64,000 nucleotides of DNA from Clostridia bacterium (GTDB lineage Bacteria; Bacillota_A; Clostridia; Oscillospirales; CAG-272): positions 1-64,000 of the forward strand of contig JAFTUD010000010.1 of NCBI GenBank assembly GCA_017466455.1, written 5' to 3'. The translations under genes and the position numbers were made by a program. This document shows, in pieces, positions 7,649 to 16,157 of this stretch. Each line of letters opens with the position of its first letter. Position 1 is the first letter of the stretch. The notes under the pieces were generated by a model. That model was given only the letters and a program-made list of their open reading frames with translations. It made no database searches and was not told the DNA's origin.

Positions 7649-8743
7649 ATGAGCATAGATTTTTCAACTATGGATGGTTACCAATTTGAAGTGTTTGTTT
7701 GTGATTTGTTTCGCAAATTGGGATTCGAAGTTGAAACAACAAATTATTCAAATGATGGTGGAATAGATTTGGTAGCCACCTACTCTCAACCAATTTTCTC
7801 GGGTAAATATATAATTCAGTGTAAAAATTGGGAAGGTTCTGTTGGACAACCTGAAGTCCGTGATTTATATGGTGTAGTAATGGATCAAAGAGCCAATAAA
7901 GGAATACTAATAACGCCATCAGATTATACCCAACAAGCATACGAGTTTGCAAGAAATAAAAATATAGAGCTGATTAATGGCAGTATATTAAGAGTGCTCA
8001 TTGATAAAGAAACCTCATGTTCGTTGTCAAGTCAAACATCACCTAAATTTCATAACGATCGATATTCTTATTATCAAAAAAATATTTCTGAAGAACCAAA
8101 CAATGCATCTAACTATTTACAAATGATTGAATATCTGCGAGAGTATGTTAAACAGCAAGATGATGAATGTTGTACAATTGGATTGTTCGATGAAATAGTT
8201 GATTGGACAAATAAAATGATTAGCAGATGTTTCAAGACCTCATCAAAAAGCGCAGATAAATCAATGGCTTTGCGTATTTTAGCCGAAGCATACATTCATT
8301 GTGGCCGTTTGTCCGATGCAACTGAAGTTTTGTTAAAAAGCGAACAATTTTGGATATTTGGTTTTGATAGTCAGCGCTATTTTATTAACACTGACGGCAA
8401 TGGTTATTCATATCAACGAGCTATGTCGTGGAATCTATATGCAGCATTTAAACATATTGGATATGATAAAGGGTGCAATTTACTTATATCTAAATTGAGA
8501 AGCTCAAACGGAAAATTGGCAGAGGAATATTATCACACAGGTTTGTTGGGAAATTTATTTGTTTATCCAAGATTAAGGATGACAGCAATAGGTGCCGGAA
8601 AAACCAAGCATTTGGATGTATCAGAGTTTTTTAAAAAAGATTTGAAAGACCCGTCTTATTTTTATGACAAATTCTACACCCTATCTAACGATGAATATGC
8701 CAAGAAGATAGATGAGGTATTAAAACTTCATGGAATTCTTTGA
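7649..8743 (+). CDS. Mrr-like restriction endonuclease with helical C-terminal domain
   Basis: 364 aa. Residues 5-118 form an Mrr_cat/type IV restriction nuclease fold: helix MDGYQFEVFVCDLFRKLGF, then DGGIDL with Asp40, and IQCKNW with the Gln57-x-Lys59 pair, the usual metal-binding set of this PD-(D/E)xK subgroup. The rest (about 150-364) is helical and TPR-like by eye, ending in KIDEVLKLHGIL. Mrr-type nucleases cut modified or foreign DNA. The ribosome site is GAAAGGA before ATG 7649. Codon use is visibly A/T-richer than in the flanking glycosidase genes, consistent with recent acquisition. It ends 17 bases before the next small gene and two genes before a helicase-nuclease fusion. Confidence 0.85.
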   Translation: MSIDFSTMDGYQFEVFVCDLFRKLGFEVETTNYSNDGGIDLVATYSQPIFSGKYIIQCKNWEGSVGQPEVRDLYGVVMDQRANKGILITPSDYTQQAYEFARNKNIELINGSILRVLIDKETSCSLSSQTSPKFHNDRYSYYQKNISEEPNNASNYLQMIEYLREYVKQQDDECCTIGLFDEIVDWTNKMISRCFKTSSKSADKSMALRILAEAYIHCGRLSDATEVLLKSEQFWIFGFDSQRYFINTDGNGYSYQRAMSWNLYAAFKHIGYDKGCNLLISKLRSSNGKLAEEYYHTGLLGNLFVYPRLRMTAIGAGKTKHLDVSEFFKKDLKDPSYFYDKFYTLSNDEYAKKIDEVLKLHGIL

Positions 8744-8760
8744 TCATAAGGAGTTTTGAT

Positions 8761-9151
8761 ATGGGATTCACAGACAACGGTGGTTTTGATTGGAACGGAA
8801 ACGGAAAAAGTGATGCATTTGACAACTACATGAATATGAAAGTTAGCGGTAGTGATAGCTCAGATAGTGATGGAGATGAAAGTGAAACTAATTCAAGTCC
8901 TACTGTAACTCACAAAAAATACAGCAACCTCAACGAAAGCAAAGAACTCAAAGGAATTCTATAGGCGGTAAGCCATTGTACGACGCAACTAAAGATAGCG
9001 ACGGAGTTACATTCTGAAAAGTTTATTAGTAACCGCACTGTGCATTGGTGGCATAGTTTTGCCTGTTGCAGCAGATATAGGGACACTTGGAACACTCATT
9101 TGTATTTTCAGCGCGATAGGGCTAAGTATATTAATATTAAAAAACATTTGA
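8761..9151 (+). pseudogene. EF-hand-like acidic small membrane protein, apparently frameshifted
   Basis: The intact first frame runs from ATG 8761 (ribosome site AAGGAG) to TAG at 8962-8964: 67 aa with DWNGNGKSDAFD near the start, a DxNxNG EF-hand/dockerin-type loop, then a Ser/Asp/Glu-rich linker. Translation in the other frames continues the protein: KNSIGGKPLYDATKDSDGVTF in one frame (to 9014), then LKSLLVTALCIGGIVLPVA.. in another, ending at TGA 9149-9151 with two hydrophobic helices. Small Clostridial proteins with an N-terminal EF-hand loop and two C-terminal membrane helices are familiar, so this is best read as one gene with two single-base frameshifts. A sequencing error, decay, or two separate small ORFs are alternatives. 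Confidence 0.6.
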
Positions 9152-9193
9152 ATGAATTTTGTATATAAAGCAAAATAGAGGGAGGTTCAGAAC

Positions 9194-10783
9194 ATGGAAG
9201 AAATACAATTACGACCATATCAAATTAAAGCGATAACGGCTATTCAAGCAGCTTTCGCACGTGGTCAAAGACGTATGATTGTTGAAATGTCCCCCGGAAG
9301 CGGAAAAGGAATAATTCTAATTAAGACAATAGAATATCTTCAAAAATTAAAAAGCGGGAATATCCTTATTGTGACAAACGCTTTGGCAATCAAAGAGCAA
9401 TTAAAGCATCGACTTTTTACAGCTTGTAATGATGTTATAGATGTTAATAAGATCTCGATTGAAACTGAGCATAAGCTGCTAAAGGACACGAATAAAGAAA
9501 CTGAATATGGTATCATCGTTTTTTATGATGCCATTCCATCGATAAAAATCTATAACGCTCTTTTGTGTGAAGAAAAGACGGTCATTGTTTTCACAACCAT
9601 TGGCAACGAAATATCACATAACAACAAAAGTCAGAGGAAGCAATTTGAATCAAGCGAGATAGTATTCTCCTATACATTCGAAGAAGCCATAAATGATGGA
9701 TACATGACTCCGGCAATGGATGCAAGAGCTTTGGAACCTGCAATAGAGGTATTTAGTAAACAACTGTTAGCGCAGTTTGGATGTGTTCAAGTCGACGGTA
9801 TATCCTATGAAAAAGATCAGCGTTGGGATCTAATTTTGCAAAAAGGCAATCAAAAGCTATTAGTTGAGTGCAAATCTTACAAAAGCCAAGTTGTCTCCCC
9901 CTTCGCCGCAAATGAACTATTAAAAGCAATTGTTATGAAGAGAATGAAACAGAATATTTCACGTGATGAGGTAATTTTGTTAATAGTTCTAAGTAGCATA
10001 CCAAGTTTTCAAAAAGATGATATTTTCAGAAGATACCGAGTTGTTGTTTGGGATATCGAGAACCTTGTTTTTTACAGCAAAAACAATCCAGCGTTACTAA
10101 AACAATTATCTCAAATTACATATTTCCCGATAGACCATATTGAGGGCAAATCTTCTGCGGAGGCAGAATTAATCAAGTTGGATTTCATTCCTACTCAGGA
10201 CAAGCATTTAGAAGATGCCGAAAAGGAAGATAACAAAACGGCTCTTCTGATAAAAAGATTATCAAACTGCACTGCTGGCAGAGAAAACTCAAGAGAGTAT
10301 GAGGAAATTTGTGAGGATATAATACGTCATCTTTTTGAAGCTAACTATTTTAACAGGCTGACAAGTCAACACAAGACCAATGATGAACATTTTCGAATGG
10401 ATTTAATTGGTGCTTTGAAGACAACTCAGAACAATGACGAGAGTATGCATCCGCTGTGGCAAATGTTGGTACAGCATTACAACTCACATTTTGTGGTTTT
10501 TGAATTCAAAAACTATACCGATAAAATTGATCAGAACCTTATCTACATTACGGAGAAGTATCTGTTTGATGCAGCTTTAAGAAATGTTGCGTTTATTATA
10601 TCACGCAAAGGCTTTTCAGATTCTGCAAAATTTGCAGCGGAAGGTTGCTTGAAAGAACACGGAAAATTGATTCTTGATGTTACTCAAGATGATCTAATTA
10701 AGATGCTTAAATCTCCAAGTGACAACCCGGCAGACCATCTTCTGACCAAGTTGGAAGAGTTCTTAATGGGGATAAGCAAATAG
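9194..10783 (+). CDS. SF2 half-helicase fused to two PD-(D/E)xK nuclease-like domains
   Basis: 529 aa. Residues 1-175 match the first RecA domain of ResIII-type SF2 helicases: LRPYQ at the N-terminus, P-loop SPGSGKG at 33-39 (Lys38), and AINDGYMTP around 165-173, as in type I/III restriction subunits. The Walker B DEAH box is degenerate (VFYDA, 109-113). No second RecA domain follows. Instead a PD-(D/E)xK-like site appears (WDLIL with Asp212; VECKSYK with Glu225 and Lys227), and a second one near the C-terminus (RMDLIGA with Asp403; FEFKNY with Glu437 and Lys439). The ribosome site AGGGAGG precedes ATG 9194. Likely a DNA-binding or cleaving effector rather than a processive helicase. I know no named family with this order. 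Confidence 0.75.
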   Translation: MEEIQLRPYQIKAITAIQAAFARGQRRMIVEMSPGSGKGIILIKTIEYLQKLKSGNILIVTNALAIKEQLKHRLFTACNDVIDVNKISIETEHKLLKDTNKETEYGIIVFYDAIPSIKIYNALLCEEKTVIVFTTIGNEISHNNKSQRKQFESSEIVFSYTFEEAINDGYMTPAMDARALEPAIEVFSKQLLAQFGCVQVDGISYEKDQRWDLILQKGNQKLLVECKSYKSQVVSPFAANELLKAIVMKRMKQNISRDEVILLIVLSSIPSFQKDDIFRRYRVVVWDIENLVFYSKNNPALLKQLSQITYFPIDHIEGKSSAEAELIKLDFIPTQDKHLEDAEKEDNKTALLIKRLSNCTAGRENSREYEEICEDIIRHLFEANYFNRLTSQHKTNDEHFRMDLIGALKTTQNNDESMHPLWQMLVQHYNSHFVVFEFKNYTDKIDQNLIYITEKYLFDAALRNVAFIISRKGFSDSAKFAAEGCLKEHGKLILDVTQDDLIKMLKSPSDNPADHLLTKLEEFLMGISK

Positions 10784-10798
10784 TAAAAATATTATTTT

Positions 10799-10831
10799 TG
10801 TGCGGCGAGAAATCAACTCGCCGCATTTTTT
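10799..10831 (+). terminator. Terminator of the nuclease gene cluster
   Basis: Perfect stem TGCGGCGAG/CTCGCCGCA followed by TTTTTT, 15 bases after the stop codon. Confidence 0.92.
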
Positions 10832-10951
10832 AAATTATCTAGTTTTCTCAAAAATCTGTGACAATCCGAGAAGCAAAACAACGGTATTTTAGACTGATTG
10901 GGTTAAACTAAATATTATTTCCAAAAAGCGAAAAAATTATTCAAAAAGCTA

Positions 10952-10980
10952 TTGACAAAGTAAAAATCTTATGTTAGAAC
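10952..10980 (+). promoter_or_regulatory. Promoter of the structured RNA
   Basis: TTGACA, 17 bases, TAGAAC. It points into a region with no open reading frame but strong RNA structure; transcription would start near 10987. Confidence 0.65.
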
Positions 10981-10986
10981 AAAGCC

Positions 10987-11206
10987 CCTCACGAAGATGT
11001 GAGCTTCAAAATCTAATAGATGAATCAAGTGCTAAATTAACTCTTTGGAGTAAACATAAGAGGTCGCTCGACGATCCTCAAAACTGATCTGAGTCAAAAG
11101 ACTCGTACTTACATATCGGCACGGAGCATCCAATTTTTTAGCGAACGAGTGCCGTTCGCTTATTGGTGTTTCCGTAAAAGCCCCTGTGTAAATACGAGTC
11201 TTTTTT
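10987..11206 (+). ncRNA. Structured non-coding RNA candidate with pseudoknot
   Basis: About 220 nt with its own promoter and a closing helix ending in a T-run. The 5' half has hairpins CTCAC-GAAGAT-GTGAG and GAGGTCG..CGA(T)CCTC. The 3' half is closed by a 16-position helix (11098-11113 with 11187-11202; one mismatch) followed by TTTTTT. Inside are CCAAT/ATTGG (11130-11134/11162-11166) with GGA/TCC below it, then hairpin AGCGAAC/GTTCGCT (11140-11146/11154-11160). Its loop can pair with GGCAC (11118-11122), a pseudoknot. GAGTC at 11091-11095 can alternatively pair with GACTC at 11100-11104, competing with the closing helix. It does not read as 6S RNA, tmRNA, SRP RNA or a riboswitch I can name. 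The neighbour downstream is convergent, so it is not a leader. Confidence 0.6.
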
Positions 11207-11210
11207 ATTG

Positions 11211-12545
11211 TTATATAGTCTTTTCAATAAAGATTACACTGTTGCGCCTTACCTTTAGAGAAAGCGCGTTGTCCTTGATTTTATACTGTGATAGCTCATT
11301 CATAGAATAGCTCTCATCAAGTAAATAAACCTTAGCACCGTCAAGGCTCGCACCATCTATGCTGATGGAAATTTCCTTATTTCCCGCATTGTCATCATCG
11401 GTGTAGTAGCAAATAATTGCCGAGTGGCTCTTGCCATTTGTAGCGCAAGCGGTGTAAATATCCGTATCATCACTTTCCGAGCTTACGTACTCACCAAGCT
11501 CAAAAAGACGGCTAAACATAACAAAAGGATAATATCCCTTTAGCGCACGCATAGTGTAGAAATCGAACATTCCATTCATAGCGCACGGACGGGCATCATA
11601 GTACATAAGCATGTCAATCGCAGGATTTTTTTGACCCTCACACATGCAAGCAGTAATAAAGGAAGCCCCCTTAATGCCAATCATTTGCTCAATGCTGTAA
11701 ATCCATTCATCACCCCAGCCACGCACATAGTTCCATTCGTTCAGAATAGACTCAAAGCCCTCGTAGCCGAAGCGCCTTGCAATCTCGCAAATTCTCGTAC
11801 CCTTTTCGCTCATTTTCCTTGGCTCAGTTCCGTACCAATGCCAAGAAAGAAAGTCAAGTGGCACACGCTTGCCGTTTACCCTTTCGATGCGCTCAAAAAA
11901 TCTCTCAAGCCAATCCTCATTCCAAGCAATCGCAGGACCGCCGATTTTAAGGTGAGGGAAGCGCTCCTTAAGGTATGTTGAGGCAGTTATGAAAAACTCG
12001 GTAAACTCCGCCTCAGTTCCGCCCCAACAGCGCTTATTCGTGCTGTCATCGGGGTCAAGGTCAGGCTCGTTCCAAATCTCCCAGTATTCCATATCATAGA
12101 AAAATCCGTTTGCCCAGCCCTCGGTGTAGTGCATAATAATATGCTCGCAAATTTGCGCCCATTTCAGAAAATCCTTAGGCGGTAGCGTGCCGTATTTTTT
12201 TACCTCGTGTTCGATTTTTGAGCCAAGGCGATAAAATGGCTTTGTGCCAACGGAGAAAATTTGCTTCATATAGTTGTCCGTGCAGGCAAAGTCGTAGCTT
12301 GCCTCATCGTTTACATCAGCATCAAAGTTAGGAAATACCGCGCCTATGTCAACAGTATGCTCACCACCATAGGGAGCGTAAAACGCTGCATCATGTGTCC
12401 TTGCATAAGGGATTTTAGCCTCGGCATAAAGCACCGAATTGCCTCTTGTCTGGTCGCCCCTCGCTATTTGAGGACCGTTGTTCACCGCGTGCATCGGCTT
12501 GATTTTGCCAAGCCCCTTAGAAAAATCAATTAAAACCTTACTCAT
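11211..12545 (-). CDS. GH39-like beta-xylosidase/glycosidase
   Basis: 444 aa. Clan A retaining glycosidase: the acid/base Glu160 lies in EIWNEPD and the nucleophile Glu270 in SILNEWNY. Both positions and the barrel fit GH39 (beta-xylosidase, alpha-iduronidase). A beta-sandwich follows the barrel (about 370-444). No signal peptide, so intracellular action on imported xylo- or related oligosaccharides is likely. The ribosome site AGGAGA precedes ATG. It has its own promoter at 12578-12606. Its stop codon lies about 5 bases from the end of the oppositely transcribed RNA, whose terminator helix may serve both. Exact substrate is not deducible. Confidence 0.82.
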   Translation of the reverse strand: MSKVLIDFSKGLGKIKPMHAVNNGPQIARGDQTRGNSVLYAEAKIPYARTHDAAFYAPYGGEHTVDIGAVFPNFDADVNDEASYDFACTDNYMKQIFSVGTKPFYRLGSKIEHEVKKYGTLPPKDFLKWAQICEHIIMHYTEGWANGFFYDMEYWEIWNEPDLDPDDSTNKRCWGGTEAEFTEFFITASTYLKERFPHLKIGGPAIAWNEDWLERFFERIERVNGKRVPLDFLSWHWYGTEPRKMSEKGTRICEIARRFGYEGFESILNEWNYVRGWGDEWIYSIEQMIGIKGASFITACMCEGQKNPAIDMLMYYDARPCAMNGMFDFYTMRALKGYYPFVMFSRLFELGEYVSSESDDTDIYTACATNGKSHSAIICYYTDDDNAGNKEISISIDGASLDGAKVYLLDESYSMNELSQYKIKDNALSLKVRRNSVIFIEKTI

Positions 12546-12577
12546 GTTTATCTCCTAAAAGAAAATTTTACACCTTA

Positions 12578-12606
12578 ATTATAATCTCTTAAGAATTAAA
12601 TTTCAA
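12578..12606 (-). promoter_or_regulatory. Promoter of the GH39 gene
   Basis: Minus-strand TTGAAA, 17 bases, TATAAT. Confidence 0.75.
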
Positions 12607-12614
12607 TAAAAAAC

Positions 12615-12643
12615 TTGAAATAATATGAAAATAGGAGTATACT
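12615..12643 (+). promoter_or_regulatory. Promoter of the polytopic membrane protein gene
   Basis: TTGAAA, 17 bases, TATACT. Its -35 box lies only 8 bases from the -35 box of the divergent GH39 promoter, so the two genes share regulatory space. Confidence 0.7.
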
Positions 12644-12708
12644 GTTAAATGAAAAGAGAAATGGCTAAAATAATCATATAAGAAATTGACATAGATAAGG
12701 AGAGCCAA

Positions 12709-14049
12709 ATGACAAAAATAAAAAGCACTCTTATAGAAATTTTAAAATCAAGCTACCTACCGCTAATCATCTTTGCAGTAATCGTAGCAATATATCATAC
12801 CACACTTCCCCTACTGTTTGCCGATGATGCGTGGTTTTATAACATTCTTGAGGGCAAGGATGATATTTTCACCGCCTGCCGAGATTTCCTTGAATATAGA
12901 TATAATGAATGGTCATCAAGGACACTGATTGAGCTTGCACTAATCCTGCTCGTGCGTGTGCCACTTTTGTGGAAAATCATTGACACCGTGGCAATAGTGT
13001 ATGTAGTGTGCGCCATAGCAAGCCTTATAAACCCCGAAAAATCCCGTACAAAAAACATAATTTTGTGCCTTGTCGCACTGATTTTCCCACCCGTGCTTTT
13101 TGAGGTTGGAAGCGTTGCCACCTCGATAAACTATATTATCCCGTTTTCCGCCGCCCTTGTGGGTATTTCAGTAATGTATAAGCGCTTTGCACAAATGAGC
13201 GTGTCAAGGGTGGAGCAGGCGCTCTCAATCCCGCTTTTAATCTTTGCGTGCTTTAGCGAAATTCTTAGCGCCACCGTGCTACTTATCACCCTCGGCTGTG
13301 GCGCATACTATATCATAAAAAACAAAAAAATCCCCGTTTGGGAAATTGTCTACGCCGTAATATGTATACTCGCCCTCATTTACCACCTTACCTGTGAGGG
13401 AAATGACGCAAGATACGCACTTGAAAGCGTGTCGTGGCTTCCCGAACACCCAAATCTTAATTTGTTCTTTAAAGTTGAACTTGGCTTTTGCGCAATGATG
13501 CAAACGCTCTTTCTTACCGATAAGGGCTTTTTCAGCGTATTTTGCCTCTCAATCTCAATTATCGTAACACTAAAAAGCCGAAAATGGTATAATATCGTAA
13601 TCGCATGGCTACCAAGCGCATTTTCGCTGATTTTCGGCACTATGTATTCGCTTTTCGGCAAAATTCCACCTGTAACCGCACTGAAAAATCATATGCTTGC
13701 CGCCTGCGGACACCCAAACATCACAAGAAACGCAGTAATTTGCGACATTGTCTTTGTCCTTCTCCTTGTATGCATAATGTATAGCCTGAGGGTGGTAATC
13801 TCCGATAATAAAAAATACCTCTCGGTATTCTATATTCTGTTTTGTGGCGCGGCGTCAAAAATGTCGCTTGGTCTTTCCCCCACCGTGTGGACTTCATCAG
13901 GCAGAGGTGCAACCTTCCTCTATATCGCCATAGGCATAATTTCAACGCTTATGATAAGCGAAACGGTAAAACACCTCACCCCACACATAAAGCACCTAAT
14001 AGAGGTCTTTAAAAACCGCACAAAACAACAAGAAAAAAGCGAGCAATAA
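12709..14049 (+). CDS. Polytopic membrane protein, DUF6056-like
   Basis: 446 aa with about ten predicted membrane segments, starting at residues 14-34. An acidic motif DDAWFYN follows the first segment, and a C-terminal loop reads GLSPTVWTSSGRGATF, like the SPT..R loop of DUF6056 proteins. This layout resembles GT-C-like membrane enzymes or O-antigen-type glucosyl transfer and polymerase proteins. The ribosome site is AAGGAG. It sits beside the polysaccharide cluster but on the opposite strand, so a role in surface-glycan modification is plausible inference. The gene ends at a bidirectional terminator. Confidence 0.6.
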   Translation: MTKIKSTLIEILKSSYLPLIIFAVIVAIYHTTLPLLFADDAWFYNILEGKDDIFTACRDFLEYRYNEWSSRTLIELALILLVRVPLLWKIIDTVAIVYVVCAIASLINPEKSRTKNIILCLVALIFPPVLFEVGSVATSINYIIPFSAALVGISVMYKRFAQMSVSRVEQALSIPLLIFACFSEILSATVLLITLGCGAYYIIKNKKIPVWEIVYAVICILALIYHLTCEGNDARYALESVSWLPEHPNLNLFFKVELGFCAMMQTLFLTDKGFFSVFCLSISIIVTLKSRKWYNIVIAWLPSAFSLIFGTMYSLFGKIPPVTALKNHMLAACGHPNITRNAVICDIVFVLLLVCIMYSLRVVISDNKKYLSVFYILFCGAASKMSLGLSPTVWTSSGRGATFLYIAIGIISTLMISETVKHLTPHIKHLIEVFKNRTKQQEKSEQ

Positions 14050-14052
14050 ACA

Positions 14053-14079
14053 AAAACCGACCACAGGGTCGTTTTTTTG
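14053..14079. terminator. Bidirectional terminator between convergent operons
   Basis: Stem ACCGACC/GGTCGTT (core CGACC/GGTCG) with A-run on the left and T-run on the right, lying between the plus-strand membrane protein and the end of the minus-strand polysaccharide cluster. Confidence 0.85.
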
Positions 14080-14080
14080 T

Positions 14081-14995
14081 TTAGATAAAAATATTTACAA
14101 TTCCGATTATAAAGCCAATTACACCGCCAAGATAAACGACGGAGTTCAGCTCCTTTTTCATAACCCTTAGGCAAAGCGCCTCAAGGTCGCGAATGTCCAT
14201 TTCGTTGATTTTCCTCTCAACAACGCTTGAAATGTCAATCACGCTCACCGCACCCGAAACCGCCTTAACAACCGCACTCTCGTAAAGAGAGGAGATTGCC
14301 GAAATTAGCCTTTCGTTCTTCGCAAGCGAGATATTAAACTGCTCATTAAGTGGCAAGGCGGTAAGTGAGGAAACCTCACCCTGTATCGCGCTAAGTGCCA
14401 CCTCAGCGCCCCTTTCGTCAATAAATGTATTGACTTTTTCGCTAACCTCTTTAAGTAGCGGGTCAACAACGGAGTCCGTAAGGAACATACCAAGCATGCC
14501 AAGCGACGATTTTTTCTCATTTATCGCGTCCTTGCCAAGCGTTGAAATCATTTCGCCAAGGTCCATACGCTTTGTAGCGGAAACAAACCTGTCGGCAAGC
14601 AGGTGCGCAAGCTTGTCCTTTACCGCCTCTGCCTCACTCTCGGAGCAAATTGATGATGAAATATCATCAATTGAGCGAGCTAAAAGACCGTCAAGCGTGT
14701 CCGTAATAGATGACGCAAGCTTAGCCTTAACCTCGGGGGAGCAGAGCATTTTTGCAATGTCCTCGGGGGTGAAAAGCGACTCTGAAATTTCTCTTCCGAT
14801 AGCCTTGGCAAGCGCCCCTCTGCGCTTAGGAATAATACCGGGCGTAAACGGCATAGTTGCCTTGCCGATTTTTATAGGGCGAAGCGGATGAAATAGCATC
14901 TTAACTGCAAGGTAGTTCGTAAAAAGACCGATGATAGCGCCGATAGCAGGACCCGAAATATATCCCAAAACAGTTTTAATAAGCTCCCAATCCAT
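14081..14995 (-). CDS. DUF445 family membrane protein (YheB-like)
   Basis: 304 aa. The N-terminal segment GPAIGAIIGLFTNYLAVKMLFHP and the following IPKRRGALAKAIG are hallmarks of DUF445 proteins (YheB of Bacillus, spore and membrane associated). A long amphipathic helical middle and a C-terminal membrane segment (VVYLGGVIGFIIGIVNIFI) complete the family layout. Molecular function is unknown. Its start codon overlaps the stop of the DUF2304 gene by one base, so it is translated as the last gene of the polysaccharide operon. Confidence 0.85.
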   Translation of the reverse strand: MDWELIKTVLGYISGPAIGAIIGLFTNYLAVKMLFHPLRPIKIGKATMPFTPGIIPKRRGALAKAIGREISESLFTPEDIAKMLCSPEVKAKLASSITDTLDGLLARSIDDISSSICSESEAEAVKDKLAHLLADRFVSATKRMDLGEMISTLGKDAINEKKSSLGMLGMFLTDSVVDPLLKEVSEKVNTFIDERGAEVALSAIQGEVSSLTALPLNEQFNISLAKNERLISAISSLYESAVVKAVSGAVSVIDISSVVERKINEMDIRDLEALCLRVMKKELNSVVYLGGVIGFIIGIVNIFI

Positions 14996-15390
14996 TACTT
15001 GCCCTCACTGTCCTCGCCCTCGCCCTCATCACCGTTTAAAAGCCTTTGAGTGTTCTTTTCAACATCGTGATTGATGATAGCAATTCGCTGAATTAGGTGA
15101 TTTAAGCGGTGCTTTGTTATTGACAAATCAATAGCAAGCTTGAATAGCTTTATTATAATTAAGAAGATGACAAACAGGAATACGAAGTTTACAGGAGAGG
15201 CAATTCCCAAAAGCTGAGTAAAGAAGGTCACAACCTGCGGGAAAATGCTCATAATAAGGAGCATAACCGAGAAGCCTATCCAAAACACCGAGTCATCAAT
15301 GTTAAGCTGTGATTTTCTTATCTTTCTTATCGTATAGAACACCACGAAGATGGAAGCAACGATAAGAACAATTCTAAGAGTAAGCGTCAT
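14995..15390 (-). CDS. DUF2304 small membrane protein
   Basis: 131 aa with three predicted membrane segments (about 5-22, 36-53, 67-90) and a charged C-terminal tail. The layout fits DUF2304, a family that typically lies next to dolichol-phosphate-mannose-type glycosyltransferases and probably helps them at the membrane. Here it overlaps such a gene by 4 bases, so it is a partner by context. Confidence 0.85.
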   Translation of the reverse strand: MTLTLRIVLIVASIFVVFYTIRKIRKSQLNIDDSVFWIGFSVMLLIMSIFPQVVTFFTQLLGIASPVNFVFLFVIFLIIIKLFKLAIDLSITKHRLNHLIQRIAIINHDVEKNTQRLLNGDEGEGEDSEGK

Positions 15391-16097
15391 TTCCTTGCCC
15401 CCCTTCTGATTTTTGCCTTTTTTCTAAACCATTGAACAAATAAAATAGAGAAGAACATATGGAACATATACTTGATAGAGCGACCGAGATTTAAGTAGCT
15501 CTTACCCGCCATTCTCTCGCTCATCTCAACCTGTACCTCCTTAACGCGCGCCCCGCTTCTGATAAGGTGAGCAAGCGTATCGGGCTCGGGACCGTAGTCC
15601 GCAGTCCTTGACATCGCCTTGATAACAGGACGGGAGAACATTCTCATTCCCGAGGTAGGGTCCTTTATTTTCTTGTGAACGGTAAGAAGCAGAGCCATGC
15701 TGATAAGATTAGAGCCGAGCATTCTGCCCGTAAAAGGCTTTTTCTTTTCCACAAAGCGAGAGCCGATGCAAATATCGCACTCGTCCATAGCCTCAACCAT
15801 TTTTGATATGTAAGACGGGTCGTGCTGACCGTCACCGTCAAACTGAATAGCGTAGTCGTATTTCTTCTCGTAAGCGTACATAAGACCTGCCTGCACACCG
15901 TCAGCAAGACCGACATTTATCGGCATGTTAAGGTGATTGTAGCCCTTGCTCTTGCAAATTTCAAGAGTCTTGTCCTTAGAGCCGTCGTTTATTACAAGAT
16001 AGTCATATTCGGGATAGCCACAAATAAGGTTGTCAACAACCCTTTCAATGCTCGCTTCCTCGTTGTACGCAGGAATGATAATTAAAACCTTTTTCAT
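15387..16097 (-). CDS. GT2 glycosyltransferase, polyprenyl-phosphate sugar synthase type
   Basis: 236 aa. A GT-A fold of the DPM1/GtrB type: IPAYNEEASIERVV at the N-terminus, VINDGSKDKT, and the metal/donor motif FDGDGQHD near residue 90. SGMRMFSR near 175 is characteristic of undecaprenyl-phosphate sugar transferases. The C-terminal part is hydrophobic (YMFHMFFSILFVQWF). Predicted to charge a lipid carrier with a sugar on the cytoplasmic side, feeding the GT-C-like or flipping steps of surface-glycan synthesis. It is translationally coupled to DUF2304. Confidence 0.87.
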   Translation of the reverse strand: MKKVLIIIPAYNEEASIERVVDNLICGYPEYDYLVINDGSKDKTLEICKSKGYNHLNMPINVGLADGVQAGLMYAYEKKYDYAIQFDGDGQHDPSYISKMVEAMDECDICIGSRFVEKKKPFTGRMLGSNLISMALLLTVHKKIKDPTSGMRMFSRPVIKAMSRTADYGPEPDTLAHLIRSGARVKEVQVEMSERMAGKSYLNLGRSIKYMFHMFFSILFVQWFRKKAKIRRGARK

Positions 16098-16157
16098 TTT
16101 ACCTTATATCCTTTTCAAAATCAAAAGCAAATAAAAGCGAATAATAGATACATGTCG

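Noticed and set aside
8950..9018. Programmed -1 frameshifting in the EF-hand small protein
   Set aside because: No X-XXY-YYZ slippery heptamer is found at either shift point and no stimulatory hairpin follows, so decay or error is preferred.
10987..11206. Retron msr-msd or CRISPR-type guide RNA
   Set aside because: No reverse transcriptase or cas gene is nearby, and the fold does not show a branching guanosine-type inverted repeat.
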